DNA from: Oscillospiraceae bacterium
Lineage (GTDB): Bacteria; Bacillota; Clostridia; Oscillospirales; Ruminococcaceae
Direction of reading: 5' to 3'
NCBI GenBank assembly: GCA_016296505.1
Contig: JAEDJD010000015.1
Coordinates: 1 to 46,985, forward strand
DNA length: 46,985 nt
This document shows, piece by piece, positions 24,463-33,046 of the stretch. Under the pieces are notes generated by a model. The model was not told the DNA's origin and made no database searches. It saw only the letters and a list, made by a program, of their open reading frames with translations. A program made the position numbers and the translations under genes. The first letter of the stretch is position 1, and each line of letters opens with the position of its first letter.

Positions 24463-24918
24463 ATGTTTTCGTACCCCGTCATGCTTGCTGACAAGATCCT
24501 GCGCGGCACTGAAAAACTCAATGGCACACAAATTGTCTCTATGACAATTATCGGTATACTCGTTGTGTTTTTCGCACTGCTGCTGCTTGTCATGTTCCTG
24601 TATTGTTCCGGCAGTATATTCAAAAAGGCTGCAAAGGGAACAAAAAAGGATGCTCCAAAAAAGGAGGCTCCTAAGACCGCTACGCCGAAGGCTCCTGCAC
24701 CTGCTGCAAAGGCAGCTGTTCCAAAAGCAGCCGCTTTGGCATCTGCCGCTGAAGACGACGCAGAAGTTATTGCGGTCATCATGGCGGCGATATCGGCAAT
24801 GGGCGCTGCCGAGGGCAAGCAATATCAGCTTCGTTCCGTTCGACAGGTTACACGCGGCGGCTCAGGACGATCTGTTTGGGCACAGGCTGGCGTGTTGGAC
24901 GCAACACGTCCGTTTTAA
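24463..24918 (+). CDS. Na+-translocating decarboxylase gamma (OadG-type) subunit
   Basis: 151 residues from ATG 24463, seven bases after GGAGG. One membrane segment (IIGILVVFFALLLLVMFLYC, about 25-45) is followed by a Lys/Ala/Pro-rich linker (about 58-95) and a soluble tail. This is the layout of OAD gamma, the small anchor that joins the carboxyltransferase to the membrane beta subunit. The ending QYQLRSVRQVTRGGSGRSVWA resembles tails of such subunits in Clostridia. The carboxyltransferase alpha subunit and a biotin carrier are not adjacent. Confidence 0.78.
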   Translation: MFSYPVMLADKILRGTEKLNGTQIVSMTIIGILVVFFALLLLVMFLYCSGSIFKKAAKGTKKDAPKKEAPKTATPKAPAPAAKAAVPKAAALASAAEDDAEVIAVIMAAISAMGAAEGKQYQLRSVRQVTRGGSGRSVWAQAGVLDATRPF

Positions 24919-24975
24919 CAGGAGCGAACTGATTGGCATAGATTACCAATAAATAATATTTGGAGGACTTAAACA

Positions 24976-26187
24976 ATGGGCGGTGTATTAGATTTCTTCA
25001 CCAACACCCTCGGCGGCCTCTGGTCAGACAGCGGTATTCGTGCGCTGTTTGCAGAGGGCGGCTGGAAGAATCTGATTATGATTCTGGTTTCGTTTGTATT
25101 TATGTATCTGGCGATTGCAAAGGGCTTTGAGCCGCTGCTGCTGCTGCCGATCTCCTTTGGTATGCTGCTGACGAATCTTCCGATGGCAGGGCTGTATCAT
25201 CCGGATCTCTGGGTGCTCGTTGATGGACACGTCAATTATGGCGAAGTTCTGAAAGAGGGCGGCTTACTCGATATTCTATATCTAGGCGTTAAGCTGCAAA
25301 TATATCCGCCATTGATCTTCCTTGGCATTGGATGTATGACAGACTTTTCTCCGTTGATTGCAAACCCCAAAAGCTTTCTGCTCGGCGCTGCCGCACAGGG
25401 CGGTATCTTCTTTACATTCGTTGTTGCAGGTCTGCTTGGCTTTACTGCCGCAGAAGCCGGCTCTATTGCCATCATCGGCGGTGCGGACGGTCCGACTGCA
25501 ATCTATGTTTCTACCCGTCTGCTGACCGGCGACGGTGCAATTACTACGGGTAATATCGCGCTGGCTGCATATACTTATATGGCACTTGTCCCGATCATTC
25601 AGCCGCCGATCATGAAGGCGTTGACAACTAAGAAAGAGCGTCAGGTCAAAATGGAACAGCTCCGCACCGTTTCCAAGACTGAGAAAATTATCTTCCCGAT
25701 CGCGGTTACCATTATCGTTTCTTTGCTTGTTCCCTCCGCGGCACCTCTCGTTGGTATGCTGATGTTCGGCAATCTGCTCAAGGAATCCGGCGTTGCCGCA
25801 AGACTCATTGATACTGCACAGAATGCGCTCATGAACATTATCACAATTTTCCTCGGCGTATCTGTCGGTGCAACGACAAAGGCAGATCAGATTATCAATA
25901 TCAAATTTGGCGGCGTTATGCTGCTGGGCGTCGTCGCATTCTCGCTCGGTACAGCGTGCGGTCTCATGTTTGGTAAAATCATGTATAAGGTCACGGGCGG
26001 CAAGGTCAATCCGTTGATCGGGTCTGCCGGTGTTTCGGCTGTTCCGATGGCTGCACGTATCTCGCAGAAGGTCGGCGCGGAAACCGATCCGACTAATTTC
26101 CTGCTGATGCACGCAATGGGACCGAATGTTGCCGGCGTTATCGGTTCTGCAGTTGCGGCTGGCGTATTGCTTTCCGTCATCGGCTAA
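24976..26187 (+). CDS. Na+-translocating decarboxylase beta subunit
   Basis: Membrane subunit that decarboxylates carboxybiotin and exports Na+. 403 residues with roughly nine to eleven membrane segments. IIGGADGPTAIYVSTRL (about 171-187) contains the Asp that binds Na+, and GSAGVSAVPMAAR (about 352-364) is the second conserved block. A GGAGG precedes the ATG. It could serve oxaloacetate, methylmalonyl-CoA or glutaconyl-CoA decarboxylase; without the alpha subunit the substrate is open. Cotranscribed with the gamma subunit 57 bases upstream. Confidence 0.93.
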   Translation: MGGVLDFFTNTLGGLWSDSGIRALFAEGGWKNLIMILVSFVFMYLAIAKGFEPLLLLPISFGMLLTNLPMAGLYHPDLWVLVDGHVNYGEVLKEGGLLDILYLGVKLQIYPPLIFLGIGCMTDFSPLIANPKSFLLGAAAQGGIFFTFVVAGLLGFTAAEAGSIAIIGGADGPTAIYVSTRLLTGDGAITTGNIALAAYTYMALVPIIQPPIMKALTTKKERQVKMEQLRTVSKTEKIIFPIAVTIIVSLLVPSAAPLVGMLMFGNLLKESGVAARLIDTAQNALMNIITIFLGVSVGATTKADQIINIKFGGVMLLGVVAFSLGTACGLMFGKIMYKVTGGKVNPLIGSAGVSAVPMAARISQKVGAETDPTNFLLMHAMGPNVAGVIGSAVAAGVLLSVIG

Positions 26188-26217
26188 TATTTCCGCACTG
26201 CGGAAGTTATCGTTATA

Positions 26218-26235
26218 TTGTTATTGGGATAAAAA
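26218..26235 (+). promoter_or_regulatory. Rex-like redox operator upstream of adhE
   Basis: TTGTTATTGGGATAAAAA matches 11 of the 14 fixed positions of the Rex site TTGTTAA-N4-TTAACAA. Rex senses NADH/NAD+ and adhE is one of its usual targets in Firmicutes. The left half is good, the right half degenerate. No clear -35/-10 pair is seen between here and adhE. Confidence 0.4.
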
Positions 26236-26247
26236 GGCGGCACCTGT

Positions 26248-26270
26248 CTCCGATTCCTTGCTTTTCGGAG
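26248..26270 (+). other. Hairpin in the adhE leader
   Basis: CTCCGA (26248-26253) pairs with TCGGAG (26265-26270). A second short stem TTCCGC/GCGGAA (26191-26205) directly follows the beta-subunit stop. Neither has a T-run. Confidence 0.4.
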
Positions 26271-26325
26271 CGGGATGGCAGATGTCGTCTTTTGATCGTT
26301 TGTATGATCTGAATGGAGGTTCACT

Positions 26326-28941
26326 ATGAAGGAGTATCCGATTGTTGACACCGTTGAGACGCTGACAGCACTGCTTGCGCGTGTTCGCAAGGCGCAGGAG
26401 GAATTTGCAAAATTCCCGCAGGAAAAGGTCGATGCAATCTTCCGTGCAGCAGCGATTGCTGCAAACCAGGCGCGGATTCCGCTTGCCAAAATGGCAGTCG
26501 AGGAGACTGGCATGGGCGTTGTCGAGGATAAGGTCATCAAAAATCACTTTGCTTCCGAGTATATTTACAATGCCTATAAGGATACCAAAACCTGCGGCGT
26601 CATTGAACGAAATGAGGCGTTCGGTACCATGCGTATTGCCGAGCCGATTGGCGTGATCGCGGCAGTTATTCCGACAACCAATCCGACTTCAACGGCTATT
26701 TTTAAAACGCTGATCACCCTCAAAACTAGAAACGGCATCATCATCTCGCCGCATCCGCGCGCAAAACAAGCAACCATTGCCGCGGCAAAAATTGTGGCGG
26801 AAGCCGCCTATCAGGCTGGTGCGCCGGAAGGTATTATCGGCTGGATTGATAAACCCTCGCTGGATATGACCAATACCGTTATGAAATATTCGGATATCAT
26901 ACTCGCAACGGGCGGTCCGGGCATGGTTCATGCAGCATATTCCAGCGGCAAACCGGCAGTCGGAGTCGGCGCTGGCAATACGCCGGCGATCATTGACGAT
27001 ACTGCCGATATTACGCTTGCCGTCAATTCGATTATCCACTCCAAAACCTTTGATAACGGCATGATCTGCGCTTCGGAGCAGTCTGCAATCGTGCTGGATA
27101 AAGTCTATGACAAGGTGAAAAAAGAATTCGCCGCACGCGGCTGCTACTTCCTCAAGGATGAAGAGCTTGACAAAGTTCGGCATACTATTATCATCAATGG
27201 TTCGGTCAATGCGAAGATTGTCGGTCAGACTGCGCATACGATTGCGGCGCTTGCCGGAGTCGATGTGCCTGAAAGCACAAAAATCCTGATCGGCGAGGTG
27301 GAAAGCGTTGATATCTCCGAGGAATTCGCGCATGAGAAGCTCTCGCCGGTGCTTGCAATGTACCGCGCAAAAAGTTTCGAGGACGCTGTGCAGAAAGCAG
27401 AACAGCTCATTGCAGACGGCGGCTACGGTCATACCTCGTCCGTCTATCTCAATGCTGTCACGGAACGCGAGAAAATCGACATTATGGCAAATCGTATGAA
27501 AACCTGCCGTATCCTTGTCAATACACCGTCCTCGCACGGCGGTATCGGCGATCTCTATAATTTCAATCTGATACCCTCTCTGACGCTCGGCTGCGGCTCT
27601 TGGGGCGGCAACTCAGTCAGCGAAAATGTCGGCGTTAAGCATTTGCTCAATATCAAAACCGTTGCGGAAAGGAGAGAGAATATGCTGTGGTTCCGCTCAC
27701 CGGAAAAGATCTATATTAAGCAGGGCTGTCTGCCAGTCGCGCTTGATGAGCTGGGCAAGGTGCTCGGTAAAAAGCGTGCGTTTATTGTCACGGACAGCTT
27801 CCTTTTCCAAAACGGCTATACCAAACCCATTACAGATAAGCTCGAACAGCTTGGTATCGTTCACAGCACCTTCTTTGAGGTGGCACCGGATCCAACGCTT
27901 GACTCCGCACGCAAGGGCGCAGCAGCGATGACCGCATTCCAGCCGGATGTCATCATCGCACTGGGCGGCGGCTCTGCCATGGACGCAGCCAAGATCATGT
28001 GGGTGCTCTATGAACATCCGGACGCGGATTTTGCGGATATGGCAATGCGCTTTTCTGATATCCGTAAGCGTATCTATGCATTCCCGAAAATGGGCGAAAA
28101 GGCATATTTCATCGCAATTCCGACCTCTGCCGGCACGGGTTCCGAAGTGACGCCCTTTGCGGTCATTACCGATGAGAGCAGCGGTATCAAATATCCACTT
28201 GCCGATTATGAGTTGATGCCCAATATGGCGATTGTCGATCCGGATATGATGAAAACAGCGCCGAAAGGATTGACCTCGGCATCCGGTATTGACGTTGCAA
28301 CGCACGCACTGGAAGCATACGCTTCGATGCTTGCAACCGATTATACGGATGGTCTTGCAATTCGTTCGCTGAAGCTTGTGTTTGAGAATCTGCCGCGCAC
28401 TTACAATAACGGCGCCGATGATATTGAAGCATGGAGCAATATGGCGAATGCTGCAACGCTGGCTGGCATGGCATTTGCAAACGCGTTCCTTGGCGTATGC
28501 CACTCAATGGCGCATAAGCTCGGCGCGTTCCATCATATTCCGCACGGCGTTGCCAATGCGTTGATGCTTGAACAGGTAATGCGCTTCAATTCTGCTGAAG
28601 TGCCGCCGAAAATGGGTACCTTCCCACAGTACAGCTATCCGCATACGCTTTCTCGCTATGCAGAAATCGCAACTGCACTCGGTATGAAGGGCAAAACCGA
28701 TCACGATAAGCTTGAAGCGCTCATTCGGGCAATCAACGAACTCAAAGCGACAATCGGTATTCCAAACAGCATTCAGGAATTTGGCGTGGATGAGCAGAAG
28801 TTCCTCGATCAGCTCGACACAATGTGCGAGCAGGCTTTTGACGATCAGTGTACCGGCGCAAATCCGCGTTATCCGCTGATCCGCGAAATTAAGCAAATGT
28901 ATCTAAATGCATATTACGGTAAAAATAGCGAAACAGTCTGA
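26326..28941 (+). CDS. adhE: Bifunctional acetaldehyde-CoA / alcohol dehydrogenase
   Basis: Reduces acetyl-CoA to acetaldehyde and then ethanol, regenerating NAD+ in fermentation. 871 residues, usual length. The N-terminal aldehyde dehydrogenase has PTTNPTSTAIFK and catalytic Cys248 in NGMICASEQS. The C-terminal iron alcohol dehydrogenase begins near 450 with GGGSAMDAAK (near 546). Its iron ligands are all visible: Asp656, His660, His726 and His740 (DVATHALEAY; HSMAHKLGAFHHIPHG). ATG 26326 follows GGAGG. A Rex-like site lies about 100 bases upstream. Confidence 0.96.
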   Translation: MKEYPIVDTVETLTALLARVRKAQEEFAKFPQEKVDAIFRAAAIAANQARIPLAKMAVEETGMGVVEDKVIKNHFASEYIYNAYKDTKTCGVIERNEAFGTMRIAEPIGVIAAVIPTTNPTSTAIFKTLITLKTRNGIIISPHPRAKQATIAAAKIVAEAAYQAGAPEGIIGWIDKPSLDMTNTVMKYSDIILATGGPGMVHAAYSSGKPAVGVGAGNTPAIIDDTADITLAVNSIIHSKTFDNGMICASEQSAIVLDKVYDKVKKEFAARGCYFLKDEELDKVRHTIIINGSVNAKIVGQTAHTIAALAGVDVPESTKILIGEVESVDISEEFAHEKLSPVLAMYRAKSFEDAVQKAEQLIADGGYGHTSSVYLNAVTEREKIDIMANRMKTCRILVNTPSSHGGIGDLYNFNLIPSLTLGCGSWGGNSVSENVGVKHLLNIKTVAERRENMLWFRSPEKIYIKQGCLPVALDELGKVLGKKRAFIVTDSFLFQNGYTKPITDKLEQLGIVHSTFFEVAPDPTLDSARKGAAAMTAFQPDVIIALGGGSAMDAAKIMWVLYEHPDADFADMAMRFSDIRKRIYAFPKMGEKAYFIAIPTSAGTGSEVTPFAVITDESSGIKYPLADYELMPNMAIVDPDMMKTAPKGLTSASGIDVATHALEAYASMLATDYTDGLAIRSLKLVFENLPRTYNNGADDIEAWSNMANAATLAGMAFANAFLGVCHSMAHKLGAFHHIPHGVANALMLEQVMRFNSAEVPPKMGTFPQYSYPHTLSRYAEIATALGMKGKTDHDKLEALIRAINELKATIGIPNSIQEFGVDEQKFLDQLDTMCEQAFDDQCTGANPRYPLIREIKQMYLNAYYGKNSETV

Positions 28942-28960
28942 GAACAGGAGGATGTTTGAT

Positions 28961-29719
28961 ATGCTTTACAAGGAAGATCAGGTCATTGCTACACGGCCGA
29001 AAAAGGTGATATACCGTGACGGCGATACGATCGTCAAGCTGTTCAGCGAAGATTACTCCAAGGCTTCTGTGCTGAATGAAGCACTGAATCAGGCGCGTGT
29101 GGAAGAAACCGACCTGAATATCCCGAGAATTATCGAGGTTTTCAAAGAGGGTAAGCAGTGGGCGATCCGTTCGGATTATATCGAGGGCAAAACGCTTCAG
29201 CAGCTCATGGACGAAAATCCTGATCAAAAAGAAGAATATCTCAAGCAGTTTGTCGGGCTGCAAATGCTGATTCATACCAAAAATGCACCGCTGCTGACAA
29301 AGCTGAAAGATAAAATGCACCGCAAAATCAGTGACAGCAAATTTGAAGCAACCATTCGCTTTGAACTGCATACGCGTCTTGAGGGTATGCCAAAGCATAA
29401 AAAGGTCTGCCATGGCGACTTCAATCCCTCAAATGTCATCATTACGCCGGATGGTACGCCGTTCATTCTGGACTGGGCGCACGCAACTCAGGGCAATGCG
29501 TCTGCGGATGTTGCAAGAACCTATCTCTATATGATGCTGAATAATCAGGAACAGCTCGCAAAGGAATATCTCAAGCTGTTCTGCAAGATGAGTGATACCG
29601 CTTTGCAGTATGTACAAAACTGGATGCCGATTGTCGCAGCGTCGCAGTCGGTCAAAGAAAATAGCGAGGATGATTTCGAGCTGCTTTCACGTTGGGTGAA
29701 TGTTGTCGATTACGTTTGA
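28961..29719 (+). CDS. Aminoglycoside-phosphotransferase-like kinase
   Basis: 252 residues. ATG 28961 is nine bases after AGGAGG (28946-28951); another ATG at 28952 touches the site and is unlikely. The protein-kinase-like fold shows VCHGDFNPSNVII with catalytic Asp and Asn (H-G-D-x5-N) and FILDWAHAT for the Mg Asp. The N-terminal lobe includes DGDTIVKLFSE with the ATP Lys. It is 19 bases after adhE, likely cotranscribed. The family phosphorylates small molecules such as sugars or choline as well as antibiotics; resistance should not be assumed. Confidence 0.85.
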   Translation: MLYKEDQVIATRPKKVIYRDGDTIVKLFSEDYSKASVLNEALNQARVEETDLNIPRIIEVFKEGKQWAIRSDYIEGKTLQQLMDENPDQKEEYLKQFVGLQMLIHTKNAPLLTKLKDKMHRKISDSKFEATIRFELHTRLEGMPKHKKVCHGDFNPSNVIITPDGTPFILDWAHATQGNASADVARTYLYMMLNNQEQLAKEYLKLFCKMSDTALQYVQNWMPIVAASQSVKENSEDDFELLSRWVNVVDYV

Positions 29720-29728
29720 TAAAAAACG

Positions 29729-29770
29729 CGCCGTTTCGGTTAGATCGTCTGACCGAAGCGGCGTATTTTT
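29729..29770 (+). terminator. Terminator of the adhE-kinase unit
   Basis: CGCCGTTTCGGT (29729-29740) pairs with ACCGAAGCGGCG (29752-29763), one G-U pair, followed by TATTTTT. Confidence 0.88.
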
Positions 29771-29789
29771 CAGGTGCATTCAAATGCAA

Positions 29790-29819
29790 ACCGCAGGCTC
29801 TATATAAAGAACCTGCGGT
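29790..29819 (-). terminator. Probable terminator of the GH53 gene
   Basis: ACCGCAGG (29790-29797) pairs perfectly with CCTGCGGT (29812-29819); leftward it is followed by TTTGCATTTG. It lies about 68 bases after the GH53 stop. Confidence 0.6.
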
Positions 29820-29886
29820 CTTATGCAAAGATGAGATTTGTCCATGTTTTATAATGACTGAATTCAGAAAAGGAGATGGAAACAGC

Positions 29887-32019
29887 TCAATCGAGCTTTA
29901 CGATGTTCCGGAGTATCTGCACGGTATCATCGCTGGTGATTTGGTTGTCCGCATTGCAGTCTGCATTACGACGTCCTTGTGTGGTTAAATGCGCGCTAGT
30001 GTCCTCCGCAATGAAACGCGCCAATAAAACCGCATCAGAGACGTCAACGAGACGGTCGCAATTACAGTCGCCGCGCATCAGGTCGATTGTATTGCTGAGC
30101 GTGGTTGTTGTTTTCTGAGCTGTGGTAGTCGTTGTTGTTGTAGTGGTTGTTGTTTTGGTGGTAGTGGTTGTTGTCTTGGTAGTAGTTGTTGTTGCTTTGG
30201 TTGTGACTGTCGTTGTCGGCTGCGTTGTATCTACAACAGGATCGGCTTCTTTCAGCGTGAAGCTGCATCCATCGACAGAGCCGTATGCACCAGTATCACC
30301 GGTTGTATAGCCGAATACAGCAATTTTAATTGAAATCGTATCACCAGCATTGGCGTGAATTGTAACGGGGATACGATACCAGTTGTTCCAACCGGTTGGA
30401 ATGATCGACATACTTTGAGTTTTGTTGTCGGCAGCGAGTACGACGATGATGTTGCTGTCTGGATTGCCTTGAAAGTCCATGCTGAATTCATATGTGCCGG
30501 AAACCGGTGCGATGACGGATGTAGATGCGGACGCATTCTGGAAGTCTTCTGCCGAATACCAATGCAGTGCATAGGTACCAGAATGCGCGTCCTCATTGCG
30601 CACATCAAAATGACCGTTCGCGGGCGGATTGGAAATCGTCCAGCCGGTTGGCTGCGATGTTGCCCTACCGTCAAGCTCAAAATCTGGATTTTGCAGCAGA
30701 TTGCCATCTGCACCAGCGACGGATGAAGCCGTATTTCCGTGTACGCTGTTGAACACATAGAGCGATTCGAGCGGCTTGCCGGAAGCGTCAAAGAGCGCTT
30801 GATTTTCCCAACTGCTCCCACCATAATATTTTGCATCTGCGTCATATTCCATGGCGTGTCGGGTTGCCCAGCCGCCACCGTACTGATCCCAGAGCGCAGT
30901 CTGCTGATTACTGTCTGCATTGACTGCGAGCCATGCGGGTTCCCAATAGAATACGCCGATGCCCTTGCCATCCGGAATTTCGGCGACTGCGCGGAACAAA
31001 TCTTCGAGGAATGCGATTTGTCCACCTGCGTCAGCAGGATAGCTGACATAATTGCCGAGATCCTGCTGCGAAGAAATGGTATTAGAGCCAGCGTCCTTAT
31101 TTTCAAAGCTGCTAGCCCAAGCGGTTTCCGCTACCAGAACTTTTTTGCCATAATTTTTCGCGATATTGCTCAAGGTGTTTTTGAGTGTTTCCGGAGTACC
31201 GTGCCAATATGGGTAATAGGATGTTGCAAAGACATCGTAATCGACTTGATTTTGTTTCAACATCTTCGCAAGATAATCCATATTGGACGATTTTTCTGGA
31301 TTGGTAAAATGCAGTGCAACAAGTATATTTTGATCAAAGTCGCGGACGGCTTTTGAGCCTGCTTTGAAGAGACTTGTGAGATCTTTCCAGACGGCGTCGT
31401 TCCAGTTGCCCTGCTCCAGCGAAACGCCGCACATACCGGTTGTGGTTTCATTGCCGACCTGTACCATTGCGATATCTACGCCGGTTGCTTTCAGTTTTTT
31501 CAGCGTTTCGCTCGTAAAATGGTAGATTGCGTCCGCTTTCTGGCTGACAGAATAATTCTCCCATGCTTTGGGCGCACGCTGCTTGCCGGGATCTGCCCAG
31601 AAATCCGAATAATGGAAATCGACAAAGAGCTTTAATCCTGCGTTGGCACAGCGCTTGGCGATTTTTTCCGCGCAAGCGACGTCATTGGCACCGCCGCCGT
31701 AAGTTGTATGCGTTTGCGAACTGGTCGGATCGTTCCAGATGCGGACGCGGATTGTGTTGATGCCTGCGTCTGCGAGGGTTTTGAAGATGTCTTGTTCGTT
31801 TCCGCTGCGGTCATAGAATTTCATACCGCTTTCCTCTAACGCGATGACAGATGAGATATCCGCGCCTTTAAATGGATCGCCGTTTTCAAACGGCAAATCG
31901 GTTATGCCGGAGAATGTAATCGGAACAGCAGCGCTTGTGGACTGTGGGAGGACAAAGCTGCTGATATTGCACAGCAGGACGGCTGCCGCGGCAGCAGAAA
32001 ACAGTTTTTTTCGGTTCAT
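29887..32019 (-). CDS. Secreted GH53 endo-beta-1,4-galactanase with carbohydrate-binding domain and dockerin
   Basis: Cleaves beta-1,4-galactan side chains of pectin outside the cell. 710 residues. Signal peptide 1-30 (KK..AAAAAVLLC.., cleavage near TSA-AVP). GH53 catalytic domain about 48-425: acid/base Glu191 in VQVGNET and nucleophile Glu298 in VLVAETAWA. About 437-592 is a beta-sandwich (NLLQNPDFELDG..PTGW..), compatible with a CBM61-like galactan-binding module. A Thr/Lys linker (600-640) leads to a type I dockerin (648-710) with two calcium loops (GDCNCDRLVDVSDAV and ADCNADNQITSDD). The dockerin implies attachment to a cellulosome scaffoldin elsewhere in the genome. Confidence 0.94.
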   Translation of the reverse strand: MNRKKLFSAAAAAVLLCNISSFVLPQSTSAAVPITFSGITDLPFENGDPFKGADISSVIALEESGMKFYDRSGNEQDIFKTLADAGINTIRVRIWNDPTSSQTHTTYGGGANDVACAEKIAKRCANAGLKLFVDFHYSDFWADPGKQRAPKAWENYSVSQKADAIYHFTSETLKKLKATGVDIAMVQVGNETTTGMCGVSLEQGNWNDAVWKDLTSLFKAGSKAVRDFDQNILVALHFTNPEKSSNMDYLAKMLKQNQVDYDVFATSYYPYWHGTPETLKNTLSNIAKNYGKKVLVAETAWASSFENKDAGSNTISSQQDLGNYVSYPADAGGQIAFLEDLFRAVAEIPDGKGIGVFYWEPAWLAVNADSNQQTALWDQYGGGWATRHAMEYDADAKYYGGSSWENQALFDASGKPLESLYVFNSVHGNTASSVAGADGNLLQNPDFELDGRATSQPTGWTISNPPANGHFDVRNEDAHSGTYALHWYSAEDFQNASASTSVIAPVSGTYEFSMDFQGNPDSNIIVVLAADNKTQSMSIIPTGWNNWYRIPVTIHANAGDTISIKIAVFGYTTGDTGAYGSVDGCSFTLKEADPVVDTTQPTTTVTTKATTTTTKTTTTTTKTTTTTTTTTTTAQKTTTTLSNTIDLMRGDCNCDRLVDVSDAVLLARFIAEDTSAHLTTQGRRNADCNADNQITSDDTVQILRNIVKLD

Positions 32020-32080
32020 TTCATTGATAACCTTTCTAGAATTTTAGATTTTTCATTTCGTATTTTTTCACTATATTAGT

Positions 32081-32110
32081 ATTATACCATATTTGTCCTA
32101 TATATTGCAA
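32081..32110 (-). promoter_or_regulatory. Promoter of the GH53 gene
   Basis: Minus-strand TTGCAA (32105-32110), 18-base spacer, TATAAT (32081-32086). Start near 32074, leader of about 55 bases. Confidence 0.65.
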
Positions 32111-32237
32111 TAGTATTTTGAAATATTTCGGGCATTTTTATCAAAAAGCGACCGAAATCTAATAGCGAAAATGAAAGCGATGAGCGTATGTTGCGGAATT
32201 GAAAAGCGCATGAGGATAAAGAGCGTTCGCTGTATGC

Positions 32238-32266
32238 TTGACATCATTACCGGTTTGTGATAAAAT
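32238..32266 (+). promoter_or_regulatory. Promoter of the hypothetical gene and ychF
   Basis: TTGACA (32238-32243), 17-base spacer, TAAAAT (32261-32266); a TATAAT follows at once at 32267 but at poor spacing. Confidence 0.75.
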
Positions 32267-32309
32267 ATAATAGTATAGCAGATGTTACGCGGAAAGGCGG
32301 TGTAAGTAT

Positions 32310-32993
32310 ATGCCTGATCTGTTTTTTTGTCTAGAGCGCTGGCAACCGGATCAGATGATCTCAACCAATGCAGCTTTGAAAACTCGAGTGTGTGGATTTT
32401 CCGGCAGAACCGTTGACGCATGGCAGCTCGGCAGCTTTGCTTCCGACTGGACCGCAATTGTTTCGCAGATACCAATGGAAACAGGCTGGCTGGAAGCAGG
32501 TTCACAATATCGGTTTTGCTTTTGGCTAAACGGCGGCGAGAATAGCCGTGGCGATGAAACCTGTATGCTGGAGATATTTGGTGATGCATGGGAGGATCGT
32601 CTGCAATTCCGTCTGAACCGTAATCATACGAAGCCGCTGCTTGAAAAAAATCACTGGCTGCTCTTTGCCGTTCCGTTTACGGCGCCTGAAGCAGCAGAAG
32701 CGCTGAATTTCCGGTTTGTAGCGGCAGGTGCGGTCTGTACCATTGCCGGTATTCCGGATATGGATATGTCCGCCTGCGAAGCGTTGATCCCCGATTCGCC
32801 GGATACGACATATTCTGTGCGGCATAATCTTTGGTTTCCGCATGGCTGGGAGGACGAAAAGTACGTCCCTTCTGAAAAATTGCGGAAGCATAAGCGATCT
32901 GTGAAAAAGAAAGCCATTGCAGTTGCGGCGGTCACAACCATATGTGCAGTCGCAGCAGTTGCGATTCGGCAGCATCTAAAAAAGAAACGGTAA
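32310..32993 (+). CDS. Hypothetical protein with C-terminal membrane anchor
   Basis: Unrecognised 227-residue protein. ATG 32310 follows GGCGGTG. The first about 185 residues alternate hydrophobic strands and aromatic residues (WLEAGSQYRFCFWLNGG, CMLEIFGDAWEDRLQFRL), suggesting a beta-sandwich. A very basic segment (KLRKHKRSVKKK) precedes one membrane segment (AIAVAAVTTICAVAAVAI) and a KKKR end. With no signal peptide, the folded part should be cytoplasmic and the tail embedded. It shares a promoter with ychF, 53 bases downstream. Confidence 0.75.
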   Translation: MPDLFFCLERWQPDQMISTNAALKTRVCGFSGRTVDAWQLGSFASDWTAIVSQIPMETGWLEAGSQYRFCFWLNGGENSRGDETCMLEIFGDAWEDRLQFRLNRNHTKPLLEKNHWLLFAVPFTAPEAAEALNFRFVAAGAVCTIAGIPDMDMSACEALIPDSPDTTYSVRHNLWFPHGWEDEKYVPSEKLRKHKRSVKKKAIAVAAVTTICAVAAVAIRQHLKKKR

Positions 32994-33046
32994 ACCGTTT
33001 CAATTATTTTGGATTCATGTTGAATCCACAGGAGGAATTTAACGAC

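Noticed and set aside
28961..29719. Antibiotic resistance (aminoglycoside kinase)
   Set aside because: Only the generic kinase motifs are present and the gene is in a fermentation operon, so resistance is not supported.
30110..30220. Tandem triplet repeats that resemble a microsatellite or CRISPR-like array
   Set aside because: They encode the Thr-rich linker of the GH53 protein; no unique spacers are present. No CRISPR array is seen in the window.
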